Assembly: GCF_937988725.1 (NCBI RefSeq)
Contig: NZ_CALKHS010000003.1
Span: 1 to 64,000, forward strand
Origin: an uncultured Castellaniella sp.
GTDB taxonomy: Bacteria > Pseudomonadota > Gammaproteobacteria > Burkholderiales > Burkholderiaceae_B
Length of the DNA: 64,000 bases
Reading direction: 5' to 3'
Shown here: positions 26,047 to 35,263 of the stretch, one piece after another
Numbering within the stretch: the first letter of the stretch is position 1
Layout of the letters: each line of letters begins with the position of its first letter
Program-made: the position numbers and the translations under genes
The notes under the pieces: generated by a model
Database searches by the model: none
The model's input: only the letters and a program-made list of their open reading frames with translations
What the model was told of the DNA's origin: nothing

Positions 26047-26521
26047 ACCCAAGGCGCGTAACGGGCGGGCCAATGCCCGCAGCGCCCGCCGCATGGCGCG
26101 TGAATTCGCGCTGCAGGGGGTCTATGCCTGGCTGCTGCGCGGCGGCTCGGATCTGGGCGAACTCGGCGCGATCGACGCGCACGTGCGCGACGGCGAGGAC
26201 TTCGATCAGGCCGACACGCAGTGGTACCAGACGCTGCTGCAGGGGGCTGCCCGCCAGGCGGAATCCCTGCGGGCCAGCTTCGTGCCCTACATCGACCGGC
26301 CCCTGGAAGAACTGTCGCCGATCGAACACGCGGTCCTGCTGATCGGCAGCTTCGAACTGGTCCATCACGTCGAAGTCCCCTATCGCGTGGCCATCAACGA
26401 GGCCGTCGAACTGGCCAAGTCCTTCGGCGGCACCGACGGCTATCGTTTCGTGAATGGCGTGCTGGACAAGCTGGCAGCAGAGGTCCGCGCGTCCGAGGTG
26501 CAATCCACCGCGCGTCGCTGA
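26039..26521 (+). CDS. nusB: Transcription antitermination factor
   Basis: Binds boxA RNA with NusE and supports rRNA antitermination. 160 residues from ATG 26039, which overlaps the ribH stop by eight bases. RSARRMAREFALQGVYAWL, PIEHAVLLIGSFELVHH and VPYRVAINEAVELAKSFGGTDGYRFVNGVLDKLA are NusB signatures covering the C-terminal half. ribH-nusB-thiL is a common order. Confidence 0.95.
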   Translation: MTEPKARNGRANARSARRMAREFALQGVYAWLLRGGSDLGELGAIDAHVRDGEDFDQADTQWYQTLLQGAARQAESLRASFVPYIDRPLEELSPIEHAVLLIGSFELVHHVEVPYRVAINEAVELAKSFGGTDGYRFVNGVLDKLAAEVRASEVQSTARR

Positions 26522-26539
26522 CGCGCCCAGGTCCGGCCT

Positions 26540-27514
26540 ATGCCTTCAGGCGGCGAATTCGATCTGATTGCCCGGTATTTCAGCCGGCCGGCTCCCAGCG
26601 GCATGCTGGGGGTGGGCGACGATTGCGCGCTGCTGGCGCCCTCCCAGGGTTGCGAACTCGCGGTCAGCACCGACATGCTGATCGAGGGCCGGCACTTCTT
26701 TCCGGATACCGACCCCGGCCTGCTGGGGCACAAGGCCCTGGCCGTCAATCTGTCGGACCTGGCCGCCATGGGGGCCAAGCCCCTGGCCTGCACGCTGGCC
26801 ATTTCGCTGCCCCGCATCGACGAGGCCTGGCTGCAGGCATTCGCCGACGGCTTTCATGCCTTGTCGCGGGAATGCCGCTGCCCCCTGGTGGGCGGCGACA
26901 CCACCGGGGGTTCCTCGGGAGTGGTCCTGAGCATCACCGTCATGGGCGAAGTCCGCCATCACCATGCGCTGCGCCGCGATGCGGCGCGGGCGGGCGACGA
27001 CGTCTGGGTATCGGGCACGCTGGGCGGGGCGGACGTCGCCCTGCGTCTGGTTCAGGGCCGCCTGCCGCGCGATCCCGCGCGCCTGCGGGCCGCCCTGCCT
27101 TTCCTGGAACGGCCCGTTCCGCGCCTGAAGCTGGGCCGCTATCTGGCGGGGATCGCGCATGCGGCCATCGACATCTCGGACGGCCTGCTGCAGGATCTGG
27201 GCCATATCCTGGATGCCAGTCATTGCGCGGCCGAACTCTGGCTGGATGCCCTGCCGGCCGATCCGGTGCTCGACGGCCTGGATGAAGACGTCCGCCGCGA
27301 TGCGCTGCTGGCGGGCGGCGACGTTTATGAATTGTGTTTCACCGCGCACCCGCGCCGCCGCGAACAGATCGAGATCCTGGGGCGCCAGCTGGGCCTGCGG
27401 CTTTCGCGGATCGGCGCGATCCAGCGCGGGTCGGGCGTGCGTGTGCTGGATGCCGCCGGCGACGCGCTGACGGTGGCGCACCAGGGCTTCGACCATTTTG
27501 CGGACTCCGAATGA
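26540..27514 (+). CDS. thiL: Thiamine-monophosphate kinase
   Basis: Phosphorylates thiamine monophosphate to the active diphosphate. 324 residues. GVGDDCALL, STDMLIEGRHFF, LAVNLSDLAAMGAKP and GGDTTGG are the metal/ATP-binding motifs of the ThiL/PurM fold; ISDGLLQDLGHIL and LLAGGDVYELCF complete it. The stop overlaps the pgpA start (ATGA). Confidence 0.96.
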   Translation: MPSGGEFDLIARYFSRPAPSGMLGVGDDCALLAPSQGCELAVSTDMLIEGRHFFPDTDPGLLGHKALAVNLSDLAAMGAKPLACTLAISLPRIDEAWLQAFADGFHALSRECRCPLVGGDTTGGSSGVVLSITVMGEVRHHHALRRDAARAGDDVWVSGTLGGADVALRLVQGRLPRDPARLRAALPFLERPVPRLKLGRYLAGIAHAAIDISDGLLQDLGHILDASHCAAELWLDALPADPVLDGLDEDVRRDALLAGGDVYELCFTAHPRRREQIEILGRQLGLRLSRIGAIQRGSGVRVLDAAGDALTVAHQGFDHFADSE

Positions 27515-28041
27515 GTTCTTCCCCTCCTCCCGACCGGGGCCGCGCGCCCGACAATCCCGAACGGCCGCCCGCGGCCTGGGTGTTCGCGCGTCCCGAACGC
27601 ATCCTGGCCTTCGGTTTCGGATCCGGTCTGATCCACCCGGCGCCCGGCACCTGGGGCACCCTGACGGGCTGGCTGCTCTGGGCCGTGCTCCTGCGCGGAC
27701 TGCCGGACGGCTGGATGGTATTCATCCTGCTGCTGGCCTTCGGCGTGGGCTGCTGGGCGGCCCAGCGCTGCAGCGACGACCTGGGCATCGCCGACCACGG
27801 CGGCATCAACTGGGATGAGATCGTCGCCATCTGGCTGGTGCTGTGGCTGATGCCGGCCGGTTTCTGGGCCCAATTGGCCGGAGTCGTGCTGTTCCGGATA
27901 TTCGACATTCTGAAACCGCCGCCCGTCAGCGTGCTGGATCGGCGTTTCAAGAACGGTTTTGGCGTCATGATTGACGACATATTCGCGGCTGTGTACGCCT
28001 TGCTGGCGGCCGCCGTGCTCATCCGCCTGGGAGTTCTGTGA
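27511..28041 (+). CDS. pgpA: Phosphatidylglycerophosphatase A
   Basis: Inner-membrane phosphatase making phosphatidylglycerol from PGP. 176 residues from ATG 27511 overlapping thiL. The family motifs LAFGFGSGLIHPAPGTWGT, DHGGINWDEIVAIWL, FRIFDILKPPPVSVLD and GFGVMIDDIFAAVYA are clear, with about four TM helices. The Pro/Asp/Arg-rich first 25 residues are extra. Coupled to pncC through TGATG. Confidence 0.96.
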   Translation: MSSSPPPDRGRAPDNPERPPAAWVFARPERILAFGFGSGLIHPAPGTWGTLTGWLLWAVLLRGLPDGWMVFILLLAFGVGCWAAQRCSDDLGIADHGGINWDEIVAIWLVLWLMPAGFWAQLAGVVLFRIFDILKPPPVSVLDRRFKNGFGVMIDDIFAAVYALLAAAVLIRLGVL

Positions 28042-28547
28042 TGATCGATCGCGACTTGCGCGCCCTCGCGGGCGAACTGGGGGCCGCCCTGCGGGCGGCC
28101 GGCTGGCTGTGCGCCACCGCCGAATCCTGCACCGGGGGCCTGCTGGCCGGGGCCATCACCTCGTGCCCGGGGTCCAGCCAGTGGTTCGAGCGCGGTTTCG
28201 TCACCTACAGCAATGCGGCCAAGGTCGAACAGCTGCGGGTGTCGGTCGATACGCTGGAACGCTACGGCGCCGTCAGCGAGGAAACCGCCATGGAAATGGC
28301 CGGCGGCGTGCTGGGCGCGGTGCCGGCCGCGCGGCTGGCCCTGGCGACCACCGGGATCGCCGGGCCGGGCGGCGCCACGCCGGGCAAGCCGGTCGGCATG
28401 GTGTGTTTCGGCATCGCCCATCGGGCGGGCTCGGGCATCACCACCCGGGCCGTGACCCGCATCTTCGAGGGAGACCGGGAGGCCATCCGCTTGGCGTCGG
28501 TGCGCTTCGCCCTGCAGGTGGCGCTGGACGACCTGAGCCGCCGCTGA
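28041..28547 (+). CDS. pncC: Nicotinamide-nucleotide amidohydrolase (CinA C-terminal family)
   Basis: Deamidates NMN to nicotinic acid mononucleotide in pyridine-nucleotide recycling. 168 residues from ATG 28041; an in-frame GTG three bases earlier is an alternative. CATAESCTGGLLAGAIT (catalytic Ser), GFVTYSNAAKVEQL, and TTGIAGPGGATPGKPVG are CinA C-terminal signatures; the long N-terminal CinA domain is absent. The last gene of the run from ribB; convergent with pyrF. Confidence 0.94.
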   Translation: MIDRDLRALAGELGAALRAAGWLCATAESCTGGLLAGAITSCPGSSQWFERGFVTYSNAAKVEQLRVSVDTLERYGAVSEETAMEMAGGVLGAVPAARLALATTGIAGPGGATPGKPVGMVCFGIAHRAGSGITTRAVTRIFEGDREAIRLASVRFALQVALDDLSRR

Positions 28548-28556
28548 TTCCGGATG

Positions 28557-29399
28557 TCAGCGAGAGGCGGCCGGGGCGGAGGGCTCCAGCGCCTGGCGGA
28601 TCGCGTCACGGGTGGCGCCGGCCGCCTGGGCGGCGGCTTGCGCCCAGTCGTCCCCCTGGCTGGCGTACAGGATGGCGCGGGATGAATTGATCATCATGCC
28701 GGCCCCGGCGGGCGTGCGGCCCGCCCGGACTGTCGCCTGGACGTCGCCGCCCTGGGCGCCGATGCCGGGGATCAGCAGCGGCATGTCGCCCACCCGGCGG
28801 CGCACCTGGGCGATTTCCTCTGGAAATGTCGCCCCCACGACCAGAGCGCATTGCCCCGTGGTGTCCCAGACGCGGGCGACCTGGTCCGCTACGTGCAGGT
28901 AGAGGGGCGTGCCGTTGGCCAGGCGCATGTCCTGCAGGTCCGCCCCGCCGCGATTGGAAGTCCGGCACAGAATGATCACGCCCCGGTCGCCGTAGTCGAT
29001 GTAAGGCTGCACCGAATCGCGGCCCATGTACGGGTTGACGGTGACGGCGTCGGCCCCGTAGCGTTCGAAGGCTTCGCGGGCGTATTGCTCGGCCGTGCTG
29101 CCGATGTCGCCGCGCTTGGCGTCCAGCACGATGGGCAGGCCGGGATGGTGTTCGTGGATGTGGCGGCAGATGTCCAGCAGCTGGTCTTCCGCGCCCAGGG
29201 CCGCGAAATACGCGATCTGCGGCTTGAAGCCGCAGGCGTATGGGGCGGTGGCGTCTACGATCCGGCGGCAGAATTCGAACACGGCGTCCGGGCGGCCCGC
29301 CAGTTCCGCCGGAAAGCGGCGGGTGTCCGGGTCCAGCCCGACCATCAGCAGGGAGTCCTGGCCGGCCCAGGCGCGATGCAGTTTGTCGATGAAAGTCAT
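28557..29399 (-). CDS. pyrF: Orotidine 5'-phosphate decarboxylase (type 2)
   Basis: Final step of UMP synthesis. 280 residues, the size of the type 2 (actinobacterial/proteobacterial long) subfamily. Catalytic DAKRGDIGSTAEQYA is present, with VGLDPD near the N-terminus, DAVTVNPYMGRDSVQPY, and the phosphate-binding LIPGIGAQGGD. Start ATG 29397-29399 is preceded by AGAGACTCCCT. dgkA is 23 bases upstream on the same strand. Confidence 0.96.
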   Translation of the reverse strand: MTFIDKLHRAWAGQDSLLMVGLDPDTRRFPAELAGRPDAVFEFCRRIVDATAPYACGFKPQIAYFAALGAEDQLLDICRHIHEHHPGLPIVLDAKRGDIGSTAEQYAREAFERYGADAVTVNPYMGRDSVQPYIDYGDRGVIILCRTSNRGGADLQDMRLANGTPLYLHVADQVARVWDTTGQCALVVGATFPEEIAQVRRRVGDMPLLIPGIGAQGGDVQATVRAGRTPAGAGMMINSSRAILYASQGDDWAQAAAQAAGATRDAIRQALEPSAPAASR

Positions 29400-29422
29400 A
29401 GGGAGTCTCTTTGCGTCATGGC

Positions 29423-29806
29423 CTATGCCAGGCGGGGAATCAGCACGCAGGCCCAGGCGGCGCCGGCCAGCAGCAGCATCAGCAGGACGGCGGCGCTGCC
29501 GATGTCCTTGGCGCGCCCCAGCAGCGGATGATGGTCCGTGCTGATGGCATCGGCCAGGGCTTCGATCGCGGAATTGAGCAGTTCGACGATCAGCACCGCC
29601 ACCAGCACGCCGGCCAGCAGCAGCCGTTCCATCACGGTATCGCCCAACCAGAGGCCCAGGGGGATCAGCACCACGGCCAGCAGCGTTTCCTGGCGGAAGG
29701 CGGCCTCGTGCCGCCATGCGGCGCCCAGCCCCTGCAGCGAATAGCCGAAGGCGCGGACGATGCGGATCAGTCCGCCGGTGCTTTTATAGGGGGAGGGCTG
29801 GGTCAT
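29423..29806 (-). CDS. dgkA: Diacylglycerol kinase
   Basis: Small trimeric inner-membrane kinase recycling diacylglycerol to phosphatidic acid. 127 residues, three TM helices (about 38-55, 60-80, 104-124). The catalytic segment VLIVELLNSAIEALADAIS, with the conserved Glu/Asn, and LGRAKDIGSAAVLL are intact. It is followed by pyrF on the same strand. Confidence 0.95.
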   Translation of the reverse strand: MTQPSPYKSTGGLIRIVRAFGYSLQGLGAAWRHEAAFRQETLLAVVLIPLGLWLGDTVMERLLLAGVLVAVLIVELLNSAIEALADAISTDHHPLLGRAKDIGSAAVLLMLLLAGAAWACVLIPRLA

Positions 29807-29847
29807 GGCAGCATTGTACTGATCCTGGATCGCGATTCGATCCGGTC

Positions 29848-30726
29848 TTACACCGCGCTGCCGTGCCTCTGGATGCAGGTGTCCAGCACTTCTCCCATGT
29901 CGCGTTGCCACCAGTGCGCCGCCGAGAAGATCTCGACTTCGCTGTAGCCCGCGAAGCCCTGATCCTCGACCCAGCCGCGAATGAGGGGAATGTCGATGGC
30001 GCCATCGCCCATCATGCCGCGATCGTTGAGCAGGTCGGTGGTCGGCGTCAGCCAGTCGCAGACGTGAAAAGCCAGCAGCCGGGACCGGCCGGCGCGCTCG
30101 ATCTGCGCCTGCAGCTTGGGGTCCCACCAGACGTGGTAGACGTCGCAGGCGACGCCCAGGGCGCCGGTCCGCTCGGGGTCGAGCAGGTCGCACAGGTCCA
30201 GGGCGTGTTCCATCGTGTTCACGCAGGCCCGATCCGCCGCGTACATGGGATGCAGCGGTTCGATGGCCAGCGGCATGCCGGCCGGGCGCGCGTAGTCCAG
30301 CAGGCGGTGGATGCCGTCCGCGACCTGGTGTCGCGACAGCGCGATGTCCTTGTGCAGGGGATGTCCCGCCAACGCGCCCGGCAGGCCGCCGACCACCAGG
30401 ACCAGGCAGGGCGCGCCCAGTTCGCAGGCTTCGTCGACGGCGCGTCGGTTGTCCTCGTCGGCCGCCCGCAGGCCGGCCTCGTCGGCTGCCGGGAACATGC
30501 CGCCTCGGCAATAGCCGGACAACTCCAGTCCCAGGGATCTCAGTTGGCGGGCGATGGGCTTGACGCCGATGGCGGCAACCTGGTCGCGCCAGGGCGATAC
30601 GGCGCGGATGTCGCGCGCCGCGCAGGCGTCCAGGATCGTGTCCAGGGGCGCGGGCTTGCCCTGGCTGAAGCGCACGGTTGCCGTGTTGATGGATAGCCAG
30701 CGATGGCTGGTGCTGAAGTCGCGCAT
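29848..30726 (-). CDS. Sugar phosphate isomerase/epimerase family protein (TIM barrel)
   Basis: Xylose-isomerase-like TIM barrel, 292 residues from the ATG at 30724-30726, 7 bases after AGGAG; another ATG six bases upstream is too close to that site. Metal-ligand-type segments are LAIEPLHPMYA (Glu), GVACDVYHVWWDP (Asp and His), LAFHVCDWLTP and SEVEIFS (Glu). Last gene of the catabolic operon; the block DUF993 / Gfo-Idh-MocA / isomerase forms a unit. Likely an isomerase, epimerase or lyase on an oxidised sugar; substrate unknown. Confidence 0.85.
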   Translation of the reverse strand: MRDFSTSHRWLSINTATVRFSQGKPAPLDTILDACAARDIRAVSPWRDQVAAIGVKPIARQLRSLGLELSGYCRGGMFPAADEAGLRAADEDNRRAVDEACELGAPCLVLVVGGLPGALAGHPLHKDIALSRHQVADGIHRLLDYARPAGMPLAIEPLHPMYAADRACVNTMEHALDLCDLLDPERTGALGVACDVYHVWWDPKLQAQIERAGRSRLLAFHVCDWLTPTTDLLNDRGMMGDGAIDIPLIRGWVEDQGFAGYSEVEIFSAAHWWQRDMGEVLDTCIQRHGSAV

Positions 30727-30767
30727 TCGCATGCTCCTGTCTTCTGTGGGGCGTGGCTGCCGGCGTC

Positions 30768-31955
30768 TCAGTCGATTCCGTGCAGCGCCAGCAAGGTCCG
30801 CATGCGGTGTGCGGCCAGATCGGGCGACTGCAGGAGGTCGGCCTGGTCGGCCAGCCGGAACAGTTCGGCCAGGTGCACGAGGCTTCGGGTGCTTTGCTGG
30901 CCGCCGACCATGGTGAAGTGACTCTGGTGCCCGTTGAGCCAGGCCATGAATACCACGCCGGTCTTGTAGAAGCGCGTGGGGGCCTGGAAGATGTGCCGCG
31001 ACAGCGGCACGGTCGGGCTCAGGATGGCGTGGAATCGGTCCGTGTTGCCCTTGGTCAGCTCGGCCAGCGCCGCGCTGGCCGCGGGCGCGATGGCGTCGAA
31101 TATGCCCAGCAGGGCATCGCTGTGCTGATGTTCGGGCGCCTGGCCCTGGCCGTCGCCCGCGATCAGTTCCGCGTAGTTGAAATCGTCGCCGGTATACATG
31201 CGCACGCCGGCGGGCAGGCGGCGGCGCATGGCGATTTCCTTGTCCTTGTCGAGCAGGGAAATCTTGATGCCGTCGACCTTGTCGGCATGCGCGTCGATCA
31301 CGGCGAGGGCGGTATCCATGGCCTGGTCCAGGTCCCGCGATCCCCAATAGCCGCTTAGCGCGGGGTCGAACATATCGCCCAGCCAGTGCAGGATGACGGG
31401 TTCGCGGGCCTGCGTCAGGATGCGGTCATAGACCTGCTGGTAGTCCTGCGGCCCTTTGGCCAGCCGTGTCAGCGCGCGGCTGGCCATGATGATCAGCCGC
31501 CCGCCCAGGGCCTCGATGGCTTCCATCTGCATCTGGTAGGCGTCGAGCACGTCCGGCAGCGAACGGGCCTCGTCGGCCGCCAGGTGGTCGGTGCCGCAGC
31601 CGCAGGCCACGAGCGCGCCGGGAACGTGCCGGGCGGCCTCCTGGGTGCGCCGGATGAGTTCCAGCGATGTCGGCCAGTCCAGCCCCATGCCGCGCTGGGC
31701 GGTGTCCATGGCCTCGGCCACGCCCAGCCCCAGCGACCACAGATGCTGCCGGTAGGTGATGGTGGCATCCCAGTCCACGGCTGTCTGCAGCCAGGGGTCG
31801 ATGGCGGCGCGGGGGTCGGAGACGACGTGGGCGGCGGAATAGGCGATGCGGTTGAAGGCGTGCCTGCCGCCCGGCGCCGCGACGGGCGGCTTGCCTTGCA
31901 GTGCATAGGGGATCAGTCCGCCGTCCGCTTGCGGGAGGTTCAGAATCAGGGACAT
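30768..31955 (-). CDS. DUF993 family protein (DapA-like TIM barrel)
   Basis: 395 residues. Long dihydrodipicolinate-synthase-like protein of the DUF993 group: AFNRIAYSAAHVVSDP near the N-terminus, MGLDWPTSLELI, CGCGTDHL, VILHWLGDMFDPAL, then VDGIKISLLDKDKE with the Lys expected for Schiff-base chemistry. It ends before FYKTGVVFMAWLNGHQSHF. Probably an aldolase or lyase on a keto-sugar acid; no family member is well characterised to my knowledge. Nine bases downstream of the Gfo/Idh/MocA gene. Confidence 0.85.
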   Translation of the reverse strand: MSLILNLPQADGGLIPYALQGKPPVAAPGGRHAFNRIAYSAAHVVSDPRAAIDPWLQTAVDWDATITYRQHLWSLGLGVAEAMDTAQRGMGLDWPTSLELIRRTQEAARHVPGALVACGCGTDHLAADEARSLPDVLDAYQMQMEAIEALGGRLIIMASRALTRLAKGPQDYQQVYDRILTQAREPVILHWLGDMFDPALSGYWGSRDLDQAMDTALAVIDAHADKVDGIKISLLDKDKEIAMRRRLPAGVRMYTGDDFNYAELIAGDGQGQAPEHQHSDALLGIFDAIAPAASAALAELTKGNTDRFHAILSPTVPLSRHIFQAPTRFYKTGVVFMAWLNGHQSHFTMVGGQQSTRSLVHLAELFRLADQADLLQSPDLAAHRMRTLLALHGID

Positions 31956-31964
31956 GGCGAGCTC

Positions 31965-33128
31965 CTAGAGGGTCAGTTCGGGAACGTCGATCCAGCGCCT
32001 TTCGCGCCACGACTGGAGGGCCAGGTCCACCAGCTGCACGCCTTTCGCGCCTTCCAGGAGCGTCCAGCGATAGGGCGCGTCCTCGGCGACGTGGCGAATG
32101 AAATGCTCCCACTGGATCTTGAATCCGTTGTCATAGGTTTCGGTATCCGGCACTTCCTGCCACTGGTCGAAGAAGTTCATGGATTGCTTGACGTCCGGGT
32201 TCCAGACCGGCCTGGGGGTGGCGACCCGGCTCTGGATGCGGCAGTCCTGCAGGCCGGCGACGGCCGATCCGTGCGTGCCGTCGACGTGGAACGTCACCAG
32301 ATCGTCGCGCCGCACGCGCGTGGCCCAGGACATGTTCATCTGCGCGATGACGGGTTCCCCCGAATGCCCGATCAGTTCCGCCGTGGCGTAGGCGGCATCG
32401 TCCGCCGTGACCCGGTAGGGGCGGCCCGCCTCGTCCCGGCGTTCGGGCACGTGGATGGCGCCGAGGCAGGAAATCGACTTGACCTGGCCGAACAGATTGT
32501 CCAGGACGTAGCGCCAGTGGCACATCATGTCCAGTATCATGCCGCCGCCGTCCTCGGCCCGGTAGTTCCAGCTCGGACGCTGGATCGGCTGCAGGTCGCC
32601 TTCGAACACCCAGTAGCCGAACTCCAGGCGCACGCTGAGCATGCGCCCGAAGAATCCCGCGCGCCGCAGCATGTCCAGCTTGCGCAGGCCGGGCAGAAAG
32701 AGCTTGTCCTGGACCACGCCGTGCTTGAGCCCGGACGATTGCGCCGTGCGCGCGATGGCCAGCGCTTCCTGCAGCGACGTGGCGATCGGCTTTTCGCAAT
32801 AGATGTGCTTGCCGGCCGCGAGGGCCTGTTCCAGCAGGGCGGGCCGCATCTGGGTGCTGCCGGCGTCGAAGAACACCGTGTCGTCCGGATTGGCGAGCGC
32901 GTCCGCCAGGCTGGCGCTCCAGCGCTCGATCCGGTACTGCCGCGCCAGCGACTGGAGCTTCTCCGCGTTGCGGCCCACCAGGATGGGGTCGGGCATCACG
33001 CGGTCGCCGTTGGCAAGCGGCACCCCCCCCTGTTCGCGGATGGCCACGATCGACCGGATCAGATGCTGGTTCATGCCCATGCGGCCTGTGACGCCGTGCA
33101 TGATGATTCCCAATCGTTGTGTGGTCAT
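31965..33128 (-). CDS. Gfo/Idh/MocA family NAD(P)-dependent oxidoreductase
   Basis: 387 residues. N-terminal Rossmann domain with HGVTGRMG at 11-18 instead of the more usual GxGxxG, and the family motif EKP at 112-114. The C-terminal beta-sheet domain contains the GGGMILDMMCHWRYVLD segment with the substrate-site Asp/His. It probably oxidises a ring hydroxyl of a sugar, sugar acid or cyclitol. Downstream of tetR and upstream of the DUF993 gene, in the same operon. Confidence 0.92.
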   Translation of the reverse strand: MTTQRLGIIMHGVTGRMGMNQHLIRSIVAIREQGGVPLANGDRVMPDPILVGRNAEKLQSLARQYRIERWSASLADALANPDDTVFFDAGSTQMRPALLEQALAAGKHIYCEKPIATSLQEALAIARTAQSSGLKHGVVQDKLFLPGLRKLDMLRRAGFFGRMLSVRLEFGYWVFEGDLQPIQRPSWNYRAEDGGGMILDMMCHWRYVLDNLFGQVKSISCLGAIHVPERRDEAGRPYRVTADDAAYATAELIGHSGEPVIAQMNMSWATRVRRDDLVTFHVDGTHGSAVAGLQDCRIQSRVATPRPVWNPDVKQSMNFFDQWQEVPDTETYDNGFKIQWEHFIRHVAEDAPYRWTLLEGAKGVQLVDLALQSWRERRWIDVPELTL

Positions 33129-33182
33129 GGTGAAAACTCCTTTGAGAATGTCGGAAGGGCGCAGGCGTTGCGTCGGTATCCC

Positions 33183-33830
33183 TCAGTCGCGCATCACGTA
33201 GCCCAGGATCAGGTCGCACATGTGCGTCAGGCGCTCCTGGCGCGCCTTGGGCGCGAGCAGCTGGCGGTCGAAGATGGCGGATAAGGTATGGTTGTTGGAC
33301 AGATAGAAGAACGTGAGCGCGGCGATGGAAATGTAGAGTTGCGTGGGGTCGATGCCGCCGCGAAAAATGCCGTCGCGTCGGCCTTGCTCCAGGATGCGGC
33401 CCAGCGTGTCGACGACCGGGGAATTCAGTTCCCGGGCCCGGGATTGGCGCAGATGGCGGGCCTTGTGCACGTTGGCGCTGTTCAGCAGGGATTGGAATTC
33501 GGGGTGCGTCGTGCTGTAGTTCCAGGTGAACTCGACCAGCCTGCGCACGGCATCCGGAGGCGATAGCGACAGGAGATTGAGCTTCTGTTCGGCGCTGCGG
33601 ATGTGCTGGTACGCTTTTTCCAGCACCGCCTGGAACAGCTGGTCCTTGTCGCGGAAGTAGTAGTAGATCAGCCGCTTGTTGACCTGGGCGCGTTTCGCGA
33701 TCGCGTCCATGCGGGCTCCGTCGAAACCCAGTTCCGCGAACTCGTCCTGGGCCGCGGACAGGATCGCCGCCTGCGAGCGGTCCGCATCGCGTTGACGTTC
33801 GGGAACAGGCGCTGGCGCGACGTTGCTCAT
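33183..33830 (-). CDS. TetR-family transcriptional regulator
   Basis: 215 residues. N-terminal HTH (about 19-65): QAAILSAAQDEFAELGFDGA, MDAIAKRAQVNKRLIYYYF. The C-terminal ligand domain resembles the TetR_C branch with LVEFTWNYSTTHPEFQSLL. It overlaps the enolase-superfamily gene by four bases, so it is transcribed with the catabolic operon and probably autoregulates it. A palindrome just ahead of the first operon gene, 41453-41468, is a candidate operator. Confidence 0.93.
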   Translation of the reverse strand: MSNVAPAPVPERQRDADRSQAAILSAAQDEFAELGFDGARMDAIAKRAQVNKRLIYYYFRDKDQLFQAVLEKAYQHIRSAEQKLNLLSLSPPDAVRRLVEFTWNYSTTHPEFQSLLNSANVHKARHLRQSRARELNSPVVDTLGRILEQGRRDGIFRGGIDPTQLYISIAALTFFYLSNNHTLSAIFDRQLLAPKARQERLTHMCDLILGYVMRD

Positions 33831-35263
33831 GTTGCGGCTCCCGGGCCCAAGGCCTGCATGGCGGAAAAATCAGGGTCCGCGCCGCTGGCGTAGCCCGCGC
33901 GGTCCAGGGATGCGCACCGGATGCGCCCGGCGCGGATCGCCAGGCGCACGGCGCCGTGACTGCGTTCGTAAAGATCGGGATGCGCCTGCAGGAAGGCTTC
34001 CTGTTCCGCCTGGGGCTGCGCGGCCATGCCGTTGACGTAGTGGTGGCCGTTGCGTTCGACGTGGGTGATGCCCAGCAGGTTGACGAGGGCCAGGTCCTGC
34101 TGCACCGACAGGCCGGCCTGCGTGGTCAGGTCCTCGGCGGACATGAAATAGCGCGTGCCGCTCTGTTCGCGATTCCAGGCGGCGCAGCGGGCGGCGTTGA
34201 GCATCGAGCGATAGATGCCCTTGCAGGTCTTCGACGATACGCCGGCGTAGCCGCATGCCCGGGCCTGCGCGAACGCATCCAGGACCCCGTCGGATTCATC
34301 GATGATCACGGGCTTGCCCAGGTCGACGCCGCGCAGGTCGGTCTCGAGCGCGTGCAGGCGCGAGATGGGCTGTTCTATGAAGGCGATGGAGGACCACAGG
34401 CGCGCCAGTTTCGGTGTGGCGCGTATCGCCGTGGTCAGTTCCGCCACTTCCCGGGCCGTCGCGTATTGTTCGTTGCCGTCCAGCGAGACGAAGTATGGGT
34501 CGGAGCGGCGATCCAGCACCGAAGCGATGTGGCCCAGGCGCTCGATGTCCTGCTGCCGCCGGCCGCTGACCTTGAGCTTGAACCATCGGTGGCCGTAGGC
34601 GGCGATGACCTCTTCCAGCGTTTCGGGCAGCCCGTCGTCGACGCGCTGCACCAGGTCAGCCGCCGTGATGGCGTCGAGCAGGCCCACCGTATGGCGGGCC
34701 TCGATGGATGCGGCCGGGCGCAGGCTGCGCAGCAATCCGGGCATGTCCAGGCCTGCGAACGAGGGCAGGGCGCCGTCCATGCCCGCCAGATTGGCCTGCA
34801 TGGCTGCGTAGAATGAGATGTCGTGCAGACGGCATGCCGCGTCCAGCACGGCGCGATCCAGCAGCGCCGGGCCATAGCTGGCCAGCAGCGCATTGAACCC
34901 GTGCGCGGCGCAAGCGTCCTCGTGGGCCTGTTGATGGCGGGCAAAGTGGCCGAAGGCGGTGGCGGGCCGGGAGTCCGACAGGTAGGCGTCCCGCGCCATC
35001 CACAGGACGGTCCGCAACTGCTGGAAGTTGTCCTCGTTGGACAGCTGCAGGTTCTTGTCGAACCACTTCGGGGCCATGAGTTCCGCCGCCGCGCCCCAGG
35101 CGGCGTGTCCGTCGGCGCCTCGTACCCGCACGCGCGCGAAGGCCTGGGGGCATTCGGTCAGTGTCACGACACCGAACCGGAAGGGCAGGCGCAGGCGCAC
35201 CGGCCGTTCGTACAGCTCGATGGCTTCGATGTTCAGTCGGGGTGCATCAATGGTCACTGCCAT
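33827..35263 (-). CDS. Enolase superfamily enzyme (mandelate racemase-like)
   Basis: 478 residues, longer than the usual ~400. The barrel keeps superfamily positions: KLK at 229-231, metal ligands Asp262 (SLDGNEQY), Glu297 (FIEQPI) and DES at 322-324, and a Lys in SSKTCKG at about 345. The N-terminal capping domain spans about 1-150. Probably a dehydratase or epimerase acting on a sugar acid. It overlaps the upstream isomerase gene by 17 bases and tetR by four. Substrate specificity cannot be read from the sequence. Confidence 0.88.
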   Translation of the reverse strand: MAVTIDAPRLNIEAIELYERPVRLRLPFRFGVVTLTECPQAFARVRVRGADGHAAWGAAAELMAPKWFDKNLQLSNEDNFQQLRTVLWMARDAYLSDSRPATAFGHFARHQQAHEDACAAHGFNALLASYGPALLDRAVLDAACRLHDISFYAAMQANLAGMDGALPSFAGLDMPGLLRSLRPAASIEARHTVGLLDAITAADLVQRVDDGLPETLEEVIAAYGHRWFKLKVSGRRQQDIERLGHIASVLDRRSDPYFVSLDGNEQYATAREVAELTTAIRATPKLARLWSSIAFIEQPISRLHALETDLRGVDLGKPVIIDESDGVLDAFAQARACGYAGVSSKTCKGIYRSMLNAARCAAWNREQSGTRYFMSAEDLTTQAGLSVQQDLALVNLLGITHVERNGHHYVNGMAAQPQAEQEAFLQAHPDLYERSHGAVRLAIRAGRIRCASLDRAGYASGADPDFSAMQALGPGAAT